Shown: positions 27,680 to 38,279 of the stretch, in pieces
How the letters are laid out: each line of letters begins with the position of its first letter
Numbering within the stretch: position 1 is the stretch's first letter
DNA from: an uncultured Pseudomonadales bacterium
GTDB taxonomy: Bacteria > Pseudomonadota > Gammaproteobacteria > Pseudomonadales > Pseudohongiellaceae
DNA: 44,127 nucleotides
NCBI GenBank assembly: GCA_905478195.1
Contig: CAJQHM010000021.1
Coordinates: 1-44,127 of the forward strand
Reading direction: 5' to 3'
The notes under the pieces: generated by a model
What the model was told of the DNA's origin: nothing
Database searches by the model: none
The model's input: only the letters and a program-made list of their open reading frames with translations
Program-made: the position numbers and the translations under genes

Positions 27680-28897
27680 ATGACTATTGAAATAAAAGCC
27701 CCCACATTACCCGAATCGGTACCGGATGGGACTATTGCGAACTGGTATAAGAATGTTGGCGACACGGTAACCCGTGACGAGCTACTGGTGGACATCGAGA
27801 CGGACAAGGTCGTTATCGAGGTGGTTTCACCTACCGATGGAACGCTAAAAGAAATTCTAAAGAATGCCGGCGATACAATTGTGAGTAATCAAGCGATCGG
27901 CAGCGTGTTGCCTGGTGAAAAAAAGGCGGCAGCAAAGGAAGAGAAGGTGGGGCAGATAACAAGCGCTACTGACCAGCAGGCAGACGCGGCGGCATCAGAC
28001 AGTGAGGCGATTATTAGTCCGGCTGCTAAGAAGCTAATCGAAGAAAATAAGTTAGATGGCTCTACTATCGATGGCAGTGGTAAAGATGGCAGAATCACCA
28101 AGGAAGACGTGTTGAATGTGCTCGAGTCGGCCCCAGCGTCTGTTTTCAAGCCAGCCGCAGCCTCGCCAAGCAGTGTAGGAATGTCGAAAGAAGGTCGCTT
28201 GGAAGAGCGAGTTCCGATGAGTCGTTTACGCGCTAAGGTAGCCGAGCGATTGCTGCAGGCTAGCCAGTCCACTGCGATGTTGACAACTTTTAATGAAGTT
28301 AACATGCAGCCGATCATGGAAATTCGCAATCGTTATAAAGCCGAATTCGAGAAAGTTCATGAAGGCACCCGTCTTGGCTTTATGTCATTTTTTGTGCGTG
28401 CCAGCACAGAGGCATTGAAGCGCTACCCTGCCGTGAACGCGTCTCTGGATGGCGATGAAATTATCTATCACGGCTATCAAGATATAGGGGTGGCCGTTTC
28501 GTCACCGCGTGGCCTGGTAGTGCCGGTGCTGCGTAATACAGACACTATGGGTTTGGCCCAAGTTGAGCAAGAGATTCGGCAATTTGGCGAGAAGGCGCGA
28601 GATGGCAAGCTTTCCATTGAAGAGATGTTAGGTGGTACGTTCACCATTTCTAATGGCGGGGTGTTTGGCTCACTGTTGTCGACTCCTATTCTGAATCCAC
28701 CACAGACCGCGATATTAGGTATGCACAAGATACAGGAGCGCCCCATGGCGGTCTCAGGTGAGGTGAAAGTTCTCCCGATGATGTATCTGGCGCTTTCCTA
28801 TGATCACAGAATGATCGATGGCAAAGAAGCGGTTCAGTTTCTGGTAACCGTGAAGGACTTGCTAGAAGATCCGACGCGTCTTCTTCTGGAAATATAG
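27680..28897 (+). CDS. sucB: Dihydrolipoyllysine succinyltransferase (2-oxoglutarate dehydrogenase E2)
   Basis: SucB forms the core of the 2-oxoglutarate dehydrogenase complex and moves the succinyl group to CoA. The 405-residue protein has one lipoyl domain with the lipoylated Lys43 in [11 protein letters not shown], then a charged Ala-rich linker. A peripheral-subunit-binding domain follows ([34 protein letters not shown]), then the catalytic domain ending [16 protein letters not shown] with catalytic His near 376 and Asp near 380. It sits 42 bases after sucA in the same transcription unit. Confidence 0.98.
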   Translation: MTIEIKAPTLPESVPDGTIANWYKNVGDTVTRDELLVDIETDKVVIEVVSPTDGTLKEILKNAGDTIVSNQAIGSVLPGEKKAAAKEEKVGQITSATDQQADAAASDSEAIISPAAKKLIEENKLDGSTIDGSGKDGRITKEDVLNVLESAPASVFKPAAASPSSVGMSKEGRLEERVPMSRLRAKVAERLLQASQSTAMLTTFNEVNMQPIMEIRNRYKAEFEKVHEGTRLGFMSFFVRASTEALKRYPAVNASLDGDEIIYHGYQDIGVAVSSPRGLVVPVLRNTDTMGLAQVEQEIRQFGEKARDGKLSIEEMLGGTFTISNGGVFGSLLSTPILNPPQTAILGMHKIQERPMAVSGEVKVLPMMYLALSYDHRMIDGKEAVQFLVTVKDLLEDPTRLLLEI

Positions 28898-28968
28898 GCA
28901 GAATGCACTGACGACTTGCTAGCAATTAGCTGCCTAGCTATTCATTACTTATCTAATTTAGAGATTGA

Positions 28969-30426
<1,458 letters not shown>

Positions 30427-30486
30427 TTTAACCTACGTCGTTACATAGATAGCAGACTAGCTATAAAGCTAAAAGATGGAGCATAA

Positions 30487-31656
30487 ATGAATTTACACGA
30501 ATATCAGGCGAAGCAACTTTTTGCTGAATACGGACTTCCGGTTTCAGAGGGAATTGCTGTAGACACTGCGGCCGACGCTACCGCTGCGGCGAAGAAGATA
30601 GGCGGCAGCAAATGGGTTGTTAAGGCGCAGGTGCATGCGGGCGGGCGTGGTAAGGCCGGCGGTGTAAAACTCGTAGATACGCCTGAAGAGGCCGGGGCTT
30701 TCGCCGAGCAATGGATGGGCAAAAATATGGTGACTTACCAAACTGATGCGGGTGGTCAGCCGGTAAGCAAAATCCTAGTTGAGACTTGCACGGATATCGC
30801 TCAGGAGCTGTACTTAGGTGCTGTAATCGATCGCTCTTCAAGGCGTATTGTTTTCATGGCGTCAGTAGAAGGTGGTGTAGAGATTGAAAAGGTTGCTGCG
30901 GAAACCCCTGAGAAGATACTAAAAGCGACGATAGATCCACTTACCGGTGCGCAGCCCTATCAGGCGCGAGACCTGGCATTCCGTCTGGAGCTGAAAGGCG
31001 GACAGATTAAACAGTTCACGAATCTTTTCCTTGGCCTTGCCAAGCTGTTTCAGGATATGGATCTGGCGCTGCTGGAGATTAACCCTCTGGTCATTACAGA
31101 CGAAGGAAATCTGCACTGCCTTGATGGAAAGATTAATATCGACGGCAATGCCATGTACCGTCAGCCCAAACTGCGTGAAATGCACGACCCGAGTCAGGAC
31201 GACGAGCGTGAGGCTCAGGCCGCAGAATGGGAGCTTAACTATGTAGCTCTGGACGGCAATATTGGATGCATGGTAAATGGCGCAGGTTTGGCTATGGGAA
31301 CTATGGACATAGTTCAGTTGCACGGCGGCAGCCCGGCTAACTTTCTCGATGTTGGCGGTGGCGCAACCAAAGAACGTGTAACCGAAGCATTTAAGATTAT
31401 TCTTTCTGACGAAAATGTCGCCGCGGTGTTGGTCAATATCTTTGGCGGCATCGTGCGTTGCGACCTTATAGCGGAGGGCGTCATTGGCGCGGTAAACGAA
31501 GTGGGTGTTGAAGTGCCAGTGGTGGTTCGGCTCGAGGGAAATAGCGCAGAATTAGGTAGGGACGTTTTGAAGAAAAGTGGATTGAATATTATTGCGGCTA
31601 CTAGCCTTTCCGATGCAGCTGAAAAAGTCGTTGCGGCGGCCGGAGGTGCAGAATGA
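30487..31656 (+). CDS. sucC: Succinyl-CoA synthetase beta subunit
   Basis: SucC binds the nucleotide and forms the ATP-grasp half of succinyl-CoA synthetase, the substrate-level phosphorylation step of the cycle. The 389-residue protein begins [19 protein letters not shown]. It has [30 protein letters not shown] and the C-terminal block [23 protein letters not shown] 30487 has a GGAG ribosome-binding site. Its stop overlaps the sucD ATG (ATGA), so the two subunits are translationally coupled. Confidence 0.98.
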   Translation: MNLHEYQAKQLFAEYGLPVSEGIAVDTAADATAAAKKIGGSKWVVKAQVHAGGRGKAGGVKLVDTPEEAGAFAEQWMGKNMVTYQTDAGGQPVSKILVETCTDIAQELYLGAVIDRSSRRIVFMASVEGGVEIEKVAAETPEKILKATIDPLTGAQPYQARDLAFRLELKGGQIKQFTNLFLGLAKLFQDMDLALLEINPLVITDEGNLHCLDGKINIDGNAMYRQPKLREMHDPSQDDEREAQAAEWELNYVALDGNIGCMVNGAGLAMGTMDIVQLHGGSPANFLDVGGGATKERVTEAFKIILSDENVAAVLVNIFGGIVRCDLIAEGVIGAVNEVGVEVPVVVRLEGNSAELGRDVLKKSGLNIIAATSLSDAAEKVVAAAGGAE

Positions 31657-32525
31657 GCATATTAGTCGATAAGAATACCAAGGTTATCTGTCAGGGCTTC
31701 ACCGGTGCCCAGGGTACCTTTCATTCAGAGCAGGCCATCGAATACGGCACGAAGATGGTAGGTGGCGTAACGCCAGGAAAGGGTGGCCAGGTGCATCTAG
31801 ATCTACCCGTCTTTAATACTGTTCGCGAAGCCTTCGATGAAACCGGTGCCGATGCCTCTGTCATCTATGTTCCCGCCGCATTCTGTAAGGACTCAATTCT
31901 GGAAGCCGCGGCTTCGGGCATTAAGCTTATTGTCTGCATAACCGAGGGAATTCCAACCCTGGATATGTTGGTCGCTAAAGAAAAATGCGATCAGTTGGGC
32001 GTCCAGCTTATCGGGCCTAACTGCCCGGGCGTCATCACGCCAGGTGAATGTAAAATAGGCATTATGCCTGGGCATATTCACAAGCCGGGTAGGGTAGGTA
32101 TTGTATCTCGTTCTGGCACTCTGACTTATGAAGCAGTTAAGCAGACCACCGATCATGGCTTCGGGCAATCGTCCTGTGTTGGTATTGGCGGGGATCCGAT
32201 TCCTGGGTCTAACTTTATCGACATTCTGTCATTGTTTCAGCAGGACGAGCAAACTGAGGCGATTGTAATGATAGGCGAGATTGGCGGTACCGCCGAAGAG
32301 GAAGCCGCTGCTTATATAAAGGCTAACGTAAGCAAGCCGGTTGTCGCCTATATTGCAGGCGTGACAGCACCGCCAGGCAAACGCATGGGGCATGCTGGTG
32401 CAATTATTTCTGGCGGTAAAGGTACCGCTGATGAAAAATTTGCCGCACTTCAGGATGCCGGTGTTAAGACAGTTCGCAGCCTCGCTGAGATCGGAAACGG
32501 TCTTTCTGAAATAACTGGCTGGTAA
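31653..32525 (+). CDS. sucD: Succinyl-CoA synthetase alpha subunit
   Basis: SucD binds CoA and carries the phosphorylated active-site His. The 290-residue protein has the CoA-binding Rossmann region ([19 protein letters not shown]), [19 protein letters not shown], and the active-site His247 in [19 protein letters not shown]. It is the last gene of the sdh-suc run. The arm of a terminator-like hairpin begins inside its final codons. Confidence 0.98.
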   Translation: MSILVDKNTKVICQGFTGAQGTFHSEQAIEYGTKMVGGVTPGKGGQVHLDLPVFNTVREAFDETGADASVIYVPAAFCKDSILEAAASGIKLIVCITEGIPTLDMLVAKEKCDQLGVQLIGPNCPGVITPGECKIGIMPGHIHKPGRVGIVSRSGTLTYEAVKQTTDHGFGQSSCVGIGGDPIPGSNFIDILSLFQQDEQTEAIVMIGEIGGTAEEEAAAYIKANVSKPVVAYIAGVTAPPGKRMGHAGAIISGGKGTADEKFAALQDAGVKTVRSLAEIGNGLSEITGW

Positions 32526-32557
32526 GCCGCTAGCCAGTTATTTCTCGTTGAATTTTT
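32508..32557 (+). terminator. Terminator of the sdh-suc operon, overlapping the sucD stop
   Basis: GAAATAACTGGCT (32508-32520) and AGCCAGTTATTTC (32532-32544) are perfect 13-base reverse complements with an 11-base loop containing the sucD stop. A TTTTT run follows at 32553-32557 after a short spacer. The 5' arm encodes the last residues of SucD. Confidence 0.7.
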
Positions 32558-32986
32558 CCTGCCGTTACCCCTTCTCTATGTTACAGGCATCGCGCTTAAC
32601 TTTTCTGTTTTAAAAGGTTCTAAAAGCGCGATGTAGTGTGATAGTCTTATTCGAAATTCATGCATAAAATGCTGAATTTAAGGGACTATTTAGTTAGTCG
32701 TTTTTGGGCTGCTAACAAGTTCAATCGATTGGTTACGAAGCGTCTCAAACTTTCTCGGTTTGGGTAGATTAGTAACCAATGGTTGACTTTGTTTCATGGA
32801 AAACTGTCGGACACGAGAGATTTAGAAAAATCACGGAAATCTCAGACAGTTAATTTACATATCAGGCAACTGGTAATTAGGAAAAAATAGTTTGTCGTGT
32901 CTGAATTAGTTTCTGCTCAACTTTCGATCAACAGCAGAAGCTTGATAGTTCAGATCTGATTATTTAACAAGAAAATAGGATGGCAC
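32545..32986 (+). promoter_or_regulatory. Hairpin-rich leader region of the TonB2-type operon
   Basis: This 440-base stretch has no gene longer than 35 codons. It carries four inverted repeats. The first is CATCGCGCTT 32588-32597 with AAGCGCGATG 32624-32633, with inner CTTTT/AAAAG. The second is ATTGGTTAC 32728-32736 with GTAACCAAT 32772-32780. The third is AACTGTC 32802-32808 with GACAGTT 32845-32851, enclosing GAGATTT 32817-32823 with AAATCTC 32837-32843. The fourth is TTCTGCT 32911-32917 with AGCAGAA 32933-32939. I see no convincing sigma-70 promoter or Fur box, though the operon's promoter should lie here. A structured leader or an sRNA are both possible. Confidence 0.5.
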
Positions 32987-33790
32987 ATGAAAAACCGTCG
33001 AATTACAAATATGAGTATGACTGCTCTAGCATTGCTCATGTCTTGCATCATGGCTTCGGCTCAGGCTGCGGAAATTCTCGTAGACAGCAGTATTCTTGAT
33101 CAGGCTATGGACGTTATTGGGGTAAAGAACACCGAAGCTGCCGCAGTGCAGGAAGAAATCAACCGCTTGGCGAACTCAACAAGCTCTACGTTTGAAGAAT
33201 TCAAGCGTCAGAACGACGCGTTAGAGGCACTGCTGGTGCTCAACGCGGGTTTTCGCAAGTCAGTCTCTATCCAAGAGGAGAATATCGCTACCCTTGATGA
33301 GTCGATTGCAAGTGTTGAATCGATTACACGCGAGATTCCACTGCTGATGGAAAAGATGCTTTCAAGCATAGAGCAGTTTGTTGAGCTTGATTATCCGTTC
33401 CAGGTAGAAGAGAGAGCTAATCGACTGAGGTTTGCCCGTTCTGCCATCGACAATCCGGATGTGTCAATCGCTGAGAAATTTCGCCAAGTGTTGGTCATGT
33501 ACCAAACCGAGGCCACCTACGGCAGAACTAACGCGACTTACCCCGATACTATTGAGATCGGCGGCGTAGAGCGTGATGTAAACGTGGTTCGAATCGGCCG
33601 CGTAGCCTTGATGTATCAATCTACGGATCGTCAAGTGACAGGCGCATGGGATAACAATGCGCGTCAGTGGGTTGAATTACCGGCAGGCGAATATCGCACG
33701 GCTGTTCAGAAGGCAATGCGAGTTGCCTCTAATGTCGATGCCCCCAGCATCATTAACCTGCCTGTAGCGGCACCGGAGGCAGCACGATGA
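32987..33790 (+). CDS. DUF3450 family periplasmic protein, first gene of the TonB2-type operon
   Basis: This 267-residue exported protein has a signal peptide ending near ASAQA-AEI, then a long helical, probably coiled-coil region (AAAVQEEINRLANSTSSTFEEFKRQNDALEALL... to about residue 130). A smaller C-terminal domain follows with VNVVRIGRVALMYQSTDRQVTGAWDN. DUF3450 proteins regularly precede TtpC in TonB2-type clusters of marine gammaproteobacteria, and their role there is not settled. ATG 32987 has AGGA six bases upstream. The stop overlaps the ATG of ttpC. Confidence 0.9.
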   Translation: MKNRRITNMSMTALALLMSCIMASAQAAEILVDSSILDQAMDVIGVKNTEAAAVQEEINRLANSTSSTFEEFKRQNDALEALLVLNAGFRKSVSIQEENIATLDESIASVESITREIPLLMEKMLSSIEQFVELDYPFQVEERANRLRFARSAIDNPDVSIAEKFRQVLVMYQTEATYGRTNATYPDTIEIGGVERDVNVVRIGRVALMYQSTDRQVTGAWDNNARQWVELPAGEYRTAVQKAMRVASNVDAPSIINLPVAAPEAAR

Positions 33791-35172
33791 GAAATTTTCT
33801 AAAACTAACAGGCCTAACAGCCACAGCATGTGCTTTTAGCCTCACTGCAAATTTTGCGGCGGCGCAGGGCGCAACATCTCTTTCTGCTCTACTTGATTTG
33901 GTCGAGAACGATCGAGTGTCAGAGTCTGCAGAATACGTACAGCGTCAGCAGGAATTTGAGCAGAACGCTAATCGGCAAGAGCAAATTCTGCAGACCACTA
34001 ACGAGAGAATCACTGAGCAAGAAACAGAGCAGGCTAGACTCAGTGACCTTTTCGAAGCGAACGAAATCATCATCCGTGACAAGCGTGACATCCTGCGCGA
34101 TCGTCGTGGTGATTTGAATGAATTGTTTGGCACCCTGCAGGGTGTTGCTGGTGACTTTTTAAGTAATTTTGAAAATTCCTTAATCAGCGGAGAGTTTCCA
34201 GGCCGTTCAGAATATCTAGAAGACTTCATTGCAAAAGCCGGTAGTACTATCGAGCAGCTGAACCCAGAAGAAATAGAGCGCTTTTGGTTTTACATGCAGC
34301 AAGAAGTCGTAGAGTCAGCACGCGTAGCTACCTTTAATGCGGACGTATCGCTGCCTACAGGCGAAACTGTTAATCGCAGCGTAACCAGAATCGGACTCTA
34401 CAACGTGGTGTCTGAAGGTGAATACCTAAGTTACGACGGTGATATAGGGCATTTTCAGGTTCTGCCCAAGCAACCAGCAGCGGGCATCCTATCAGCAGCA
34501 GCCGCGTTGGAAAGTTCCACTGGTGGATTCACTAGTGTAGGCATCGACCCTACAGGTGGTGTTGGCGGGCAGGTAATGGCTAACCTGGTCAACTTCCCCT
34601 CTGTCGAAGAACAGGTGAGAAACAATTCAGGCACTATCGGATTTATCATCATCGGTGTCGGTGTGGTCGGTATCCTCATTGGCTTCCTACGACTGCTTAT
34701 TCTGTCGCTAGTGTCTATAAAAGTTCGCGGTCAGCTTAAGAGCGATAAGGCTTCTAAAGGCAATCCTCTAGGCCGTGTGCTACTAGTAGCGGAGTCAAAT
34801 CCGACCGCTGATACAGAGACGCTGGAACTGAAGCTAGGTGAGGCGATTCTGCAAGAGACGCCGTCACTGGAAAGCATGCTGACGCTAATCAAGATGATTG
34901 CGACTATTGCTCCTCTAGGCGGATTGCTGGGTACTGTTACCGGTATGATTCAGGTGTTCCAGCAAATTACCGTGTACGGTGCTGGTGATCCGACAATCAT
35001 GGCAGGCGGTATTTCATCTGCATTGATGACAACGGTGCTAGGTATTGTTGTGGCTATTCCAACAATCTTCATGCACACAGTTGTTAAGAGCCGTGCTGAC
35101 AATATCATTCACATCCTGGAAGAACAGGCTACTGGAATGATTGCGCAGAAGGCCGAACAGTCAGCTGGGTAA
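33787..35172 (+). CDS. ttpC: TtpC-like MotA/TolQ/ExbB proton-channel family protein
   Basis: In Vibrio, TtpC is the extra component that TonB2 systems need beside ExbB2 and ExbD2. This 461-residue protein has a signal peptide (ending AAAQGATS), then a long coiled-coil periplasmic region (residues about 35-110: QQEFEQNANRQEQILQTTNERITEQETEQARLSD). A membrane span follows near 285-305 (GFIIIGVGVVGILIGFLRLLIL), and then a typical ExbB/MotA core (IATIAPLGGLLGTVTGMIQVFQ...MAGGISSALMTTVLGIVVAIPTIFMH). Its ATG overlaps the stop of the DUF3450 gene. The length and periplasmic insert separate it from the plain ExbB that follows. Confidence 0.92.
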   Translation: MRNFLKLTGLTATACAFSLTANFAAAQGATSLSALLDLVENDRVSESAEYVQRQQEFEQNANRQEQILQTTNERITEQETEQARLSDLFEANEIIIRDKRDILRDRRGDLNELFGTLQGVAGDFLSNFENSLISGEFPGRSEYLEDFIAKAGSTIEQLNPEEIERFWFYMQQEVVESARVATFNADVSLPTGETVNRSVTRIGLYNVVSEGEYLSYDGDIGHFQVLPKQPAAGILSAAAALESSTGGFTSVGIDPTGGVGGQVMANLVNFPSVEEQVRNNSGTIGFIIIGVGVVGILIGFLRLLILSLVSIKVRGQLKSDKASKGNPLGRVLLVAESNPTADTETLELKLGEAILQETPSLESMLTLIKMIATIAPLGGLLGTVTGMIQVFQQITVYGAGDPTIMAGGISSALMTTVLGIVVAIPTIFMHTVVKSRADNIIHILEEQATGMIAQKAEQSAG

Positions 35173-35196
35173 TCCGGTAAAGCCGAGGAAGATACT

Positions 35197-35727
35197 ATGT
35201 ATTTTGCATTTCTGGATATTATCGACGCGGTATCACTTTTCATGGCACGAGGCGGTCCTGTGTTGACAGTTATCGCCATGTTGCTCCTGGTAAAGTGGTC
35301 ACTCGTATTCGAAAGAATCTGGTATCTGAACACTACCCACAAGGCCAATGTGAAGAACACATTGGCCGAGTGGAATGCGCGCGCAGACACCAAGTCGTGG
35401 AGTGCTCATCAGATTCGCACTATGATGATTTCAAAGATTTCATTAGACGTACGTAACACACTGCCGATCATTGAGGTATTGGTGACGATATGTCCTTTGT
35501 TAGGGCTGATTGGAACGGTAACCGGGATGATCAATGTGTTCTTTGTTATGGCCGTAACCGGTGGTGGTGATGCTAAGTCGATGGCTGGCGGAGTATCTAT
35601 GGCCACGATTCCGACAATGGCCGGAATGGTTGGCGCTATTTCAGGCATATTTGCATCAAATTACCTGAAAGCAAAAGTAGATAGAGATCTAGAACTGCTT
35701 GAAGATCATCTACCGTTAAGCGACTAA
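35197..35727 (+). CDS. exbB: ExbB-type proton-channel protein of the TonB2-type system
   Basis: This is the short ExbB (176 residues), which forms the inner-membrane pentamer that uses the proton gradient together with ExbD. Three spans are visible: GGPVLTVIAMLLLVKWSLVFERIWYL, NTLPIIEVLVTICPLLGLIGTVTGMINVFFVM, and MATIPTMAGMVGAISGIFASNYL. The GLIGTVTGMI and MAGGVSMA motifs are typical of the family. It lies 24 bases after ttpC and 22 bases before exbD. Confidence 0.95.
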   Translation: MYFAFLDIIDAVSLFMARGGPVLTVIAMLLLVKWSLVFERIWYLNTTHKANVKNTLAEWNARADTKSWSAHQIRTMMISKISLDVRNTLPIIEVLVTICPLLGLIGTVTGMINVFFVMAVTGGGDAKSMAGGVSMATIPTMAGMVGAISGIFASNYLKAKVDRDLELLEDHLPLSD

Positions 35728-35749
35728 TTAGTTAATTCAAGGTGAAACC

Positions 35750-36157
35750 ATGAAATCAGGTTTAATGAAGAAGAGGGACGAGGAAGAAGCAGGTGAAATT
35801 GATCTCACCCCAATGCTGGACGTCGTATTTATCCTTCTCATATTTTTTATTGTGACTTCAGTATTCGTTAGTGAAGCTGGTATCGAAGTAACCAAGCCAG
35901 AAGCATCTACTGCTGAAGGTAAAAAGGGTGACTTGATACTTATCGCAGTGGGTCCATCGGGTGACATCTGGCTCGATGGTGATCAGATCGACCCAAGATT
36001 TATTAGGTCTCGTTTTGAGCTACGTTTGGCCGATGCACCAAATTCAGCCGTAATTATTCAGGCTGACGGCGACTCTGCCAACGAACAGGTCATGCTTATT
36101 TTAGAAGCAGCGCGCGAAGCCAATATTTCAGACGTTTCAATTTCAGCGGAGGCATAG
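35750..36157 (+). CDS. exbD: ExbD-type protein of the TonB2-type system
   Basis: ExbD provides the proton-carrying aspartate of the motor. The 135-residue protein has a short charged cytoplasmic N-terminus (MKKRDEEEAGEIDLTPML), a single span DVVFILLIFFIVTSVFV with the conserved Asp24, and a periplasmic domain (LILIAVGPSGDIWLDGDQI...VMLILEAAREANISDVSISAEA). The gene sits 3 bases before tonB. Confidence 0.95.
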   Translation: MKSGLMKKRDEEEAGEIDLTPMLDVVFILLIFFIVTSVFVSEAGIEVTKPEASTAEGKKGDLILIAVGPSGDIWLDGDQIDPRFIRSRFELRLADAPNSAVIIQADGDSANEQVMLILEAAREANISDVSISAEA

Positions 36158-36160
36158 ACT

Positions 36161-36778
36161 ATGATAGTAATTAGATGGGCTCTATCCATGGTAATGGCGG
36201 CTGGTATCACACTAGGTCTATTCTATTTTATGCAGGCCTTGATTGCGACGGGAGCGCAGCTCGATCAGCGCGTTACAGTTGTGAAGATTGTTGATGCTAC
36301 GATGCCGGAAATTGAACTGGAAGTTATTGAAGAGATCGACAAGCCTGAACCAATTCAGGATGACACCGAAGTTGTTGAAGAAGTGCCTGATAGGCAAGTC
36401 AATTTGTCAGATGGTCCTTCTCTGAACATCGAGCGTGCCTCGATCGAAATAGATACTGGCTTGCAGCTGAGCAATGCATCTATTTCAGCAACTGATGGTG
36501 ACTTTTTGCCACTCGTAGCGATCGCGCCGCAATATCCGACGCGTGCAGCACAGCGCGGAATTGAAGGATGGTGTTTGGTAAGTTTTACGGTGAATGGTCT
36601 GGGCAATGTGGAAGAAGATAGCATTGTTGTGGTTGATGCGGAGCCGAGTAACATTTTCGACCGGTCCTCTATACGAGCAGCGACACGCTTCAAATTTCAG
36701 CCGCGCGTAGTAGATGGGCAGGGAGTTGCTGTCGAAGGTGTACAGTACGTATTTCGCTATGAACTCGAGGATAATTAA
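36161..36778 (+). CDS. tonB: TonB-type energy transducer (TonB2-like)
   Basis: TonB spans the periplasm and opens outer-membrane receptors. The 205-residue protein has an N-terminal span (WALSMVMAAGITLGLFYFMQALI) and a short acidic linker (EIELEVIEEIDKPEPIQDDTEVVEEVP) instead of the long Pro-Lys region of enterobacterial TonB. The C-terminal domain contains PQYPTRAAQRGIEGWCLVSFTVNGLGNVE and ends FKFQPRVVDGQGVAVEGVQYVFRYELE. The short form matches TonB2-type proteins. No TonB-dependent receptor is in the window, so the substrates are unknown. Confidence 0.93.
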   Translation: MIVIRWALSMVMAAGITLGLFYFMQALIATGAQLDQRVTVVKIVDATMPEIELEVIEEIDKPEPIQDDTEVVEEVPDRQVNLSDGPSLNIERASIEIDTGLQLSNASISATDGDFLPLVAIAPQYPTRAAQRGIEGWCLVSFTVNGLGNVEEDSIVVVDAEPSNIFDRSSIRAATRFKFQPRVVDGQGVAVEGVQYVFRYELEDN

Positions 36779-36780
36779 CA

Positions 36781-38139
36781 ATGAGAATACTCAACAAGCT
36801 TAAGCTGGGATTTCTCGCAGCTATACTTAGCGTGGTCTTGTTGCCTTCGCAGTTTGTTATGGCTGGTGAAGAGCAGAGAGCTCCACCACAGGCAAGATCA
36901 GCGGGCACTCTTGGGCCCGCAGTAATGCGTGCCATAACAGAAATTCAGGAATTAATGCAACCGGAAGATGAAGAGGATGAACCTGATCTCGTTCAAGCGA
37001 AGATAGAGCTAGATGACCTCTATGAGCGTCGATTCGAGCGTATGAACGATTTTGAGAAATCTACCCTTCTTAACTTCTACACGAACTACTATCTCAATAC
37101 AGAAGATTATCCAGGTGCTATTGGCATCTTTCAACAGATGCTGGAGATCGAGACTCTGCGTGCCGATATTCGATTACGTACTCACCGCTCTTTAGGGCAG
37201 CTGTATGCATCTGAAGAAGATTGGCAGGGTTCGATCGATAACTATGAGCAATGGCGTATTCTATCAGATACGGAAGACGAAATTGTTTACCGTGGCCTCT
37301 CCTATGCACATTATCAGTTAGAGAACTTCGAAGAAGCTAAGCCTTTTTGGATAGCTCGCATGGAGTTGTTGTTGGATGCCGGCGAGACATTAGAGCGTGA
37401 AGACTATTCTTATCTTAATGGCCTGTATTTTACGCTTGAAGACTTTGAGTCCGCTCTGGATCTCACAAAGACAATGATAGTGTTGTACGATAATCAGACA
37501 GATTGGCAAAACCTAAGTGCTATCTATGCCGGTTTAGAGAATGATGATCGAGGCCTGCAGGCATTAAATCTCTATTATCTGAAAGGGATGATGGACGATG
37601 ACACGCGCTATATTAACCTTGCGCAGTCACTCGCTGGTATCGATCTTCCCTATTCAGGTGGGAAAATTTTAGCCGAAGGTATCGAGAAAGAGATTGTGGA
37701 AAAAGACGAGGAGAACCTGACTCGACTGACTCAGATGCATCTGATGGCAAACGAGTTCGATGAGGCGCTGGAACCTGCAATGGAAGCCGCAGAGGCTGAT
37801 GAGACCGGCAACGGCTACGACACCTTGGGCTATATTCGCTACGTACTCCACGATTATGAAGGTGCAGCCGAGGCGTTTCGCACAGCTATCGATAAGGGCG
37901 ACCTCAACGATCGCTCAGATACCCTAATGTTTCTGTCCAGGGCGATGCTTGAATTGCAGAATTTTGATGAGGCAGAGGAAGCTGCAAGGGAAGCTGCCGA
38001 TGCGGGCGATGAGCGAGGGCGTAAATCTGCGCAGGACTTCATGCGCGCTATTGATGGCCGCCGCTCTTACTACGCAACCATATCCAGCCGAAAGGCCGAT
38101 GCCATCGATTTCTATCAGCCTTATCCGCCACTTCAATAG
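36781..38139 (+). CDS. TPR-repeat periplasmic protein, last gene of the TonB2-type operon
   Basis: This 452-residue exported protein has a signal peptide (LGFLAAILSVVLLPSQFVMA-GEE). It then has a series of TPR-like helical pairs, for example TNYYLNTEDYPGAIGIFQQMLEI, RSLGQLYASEEDWQGSIDNYEQW, GLSYAHYQLENFEEAKPFW and TLGYIRYVLHDYEGAAEAFRTAI. Tetratricopeptide proteins commonly close TonB2 clusters, and in Vibrio one is linked to TonB2 function. It starts two bases after the tonB stop. The operon ends at the terminator at 38192-38231. Confidence 0.92.
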   Translation: MRILNKLKLGFLAAILSVVLLPSQFVMAGEEQRAPPQARSAGTLGPAVMRAITEIQELMQPEDEEDEPDLVQAKIELDDLYERRFERMNDFEKSTLLNFYTNYYLNTEDYPGAIGIFQQMLEIETLRADIRLRTHRSLGQLYASEEDWQGSIDNYEQWRILSDTEDEIVYRGLSYAHYQLENFEEAKPFWIARMELLLDAGETLEREDYSYLNGLYFTLEDFESALDLTKTMIVLYDNQTDWQNLSAIYAGLENDDRGLQALNLYYLKGMMDDDTRYINLAQSLAGIDLPYSGGKILAEGIEKEIVEKDEENLTRLTQMHLMANEFDEALEPAMEAAEADETGNGYDTLGYIRYVLHDYEGAAEAFRTAIDKGDLNDRSDTLMFLSRAMLELQNFDEAEEAAREAADAGDERGRKSAQDFMRAIDGRRSYYATISSRKADAIDFYQPYPPLQ

Positions 38140-38159
38140 CATATTGCAGTGCAGGGCAG

Positions 38160-38188
38160 CTTGAAAAACTAGGCTAAGCCCCCATAAA
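38160..38188 (+). promoter_or_regulatory. Sigma-32 (heat-shock) promoter of htpG
   Basis: CTTGAAA (38160-38166) and CCCCATAAA (38180-38188) are separated by 13 bases. The -35 element and the CCCCAT core of the -10 element match the RpoH consensus, and htpG is a classic sigma-32 target. The start site would fall near 38193-38196, at the first bases of the terminator hairpin below. No second promoter is apparent between the hairpin and the htpG ATG. Confidence 0.85.
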
Positions 38189-38191
38189 TAG

Positions 38192-38231
38192 AACCCAATC
38201 TAGTAGTGAATGCTACAGATTGGGTTTTTTT
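38192..38231 (+). terminator. Strong intrinsic terminator after the TonB2-type operon, in the htpG leader
   Basis: AACCCAATCT (38192-38201) pairs with AGATTGGGTT (38217-38226), with an extra GTAG/CTAC stem inside (38203-38206 and 38213-38216). The T run at 38225-38231 has seven residues. This is the best intrinsic terminator in the window. It lies downstream of the htpG sigma-32 promoter. Confidence 0.93.
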
Positions 38232-38279
38232 ATGAGAGCAGATACAGTCCCAGACGGCAGAATAGACGAGGAAAGATAG

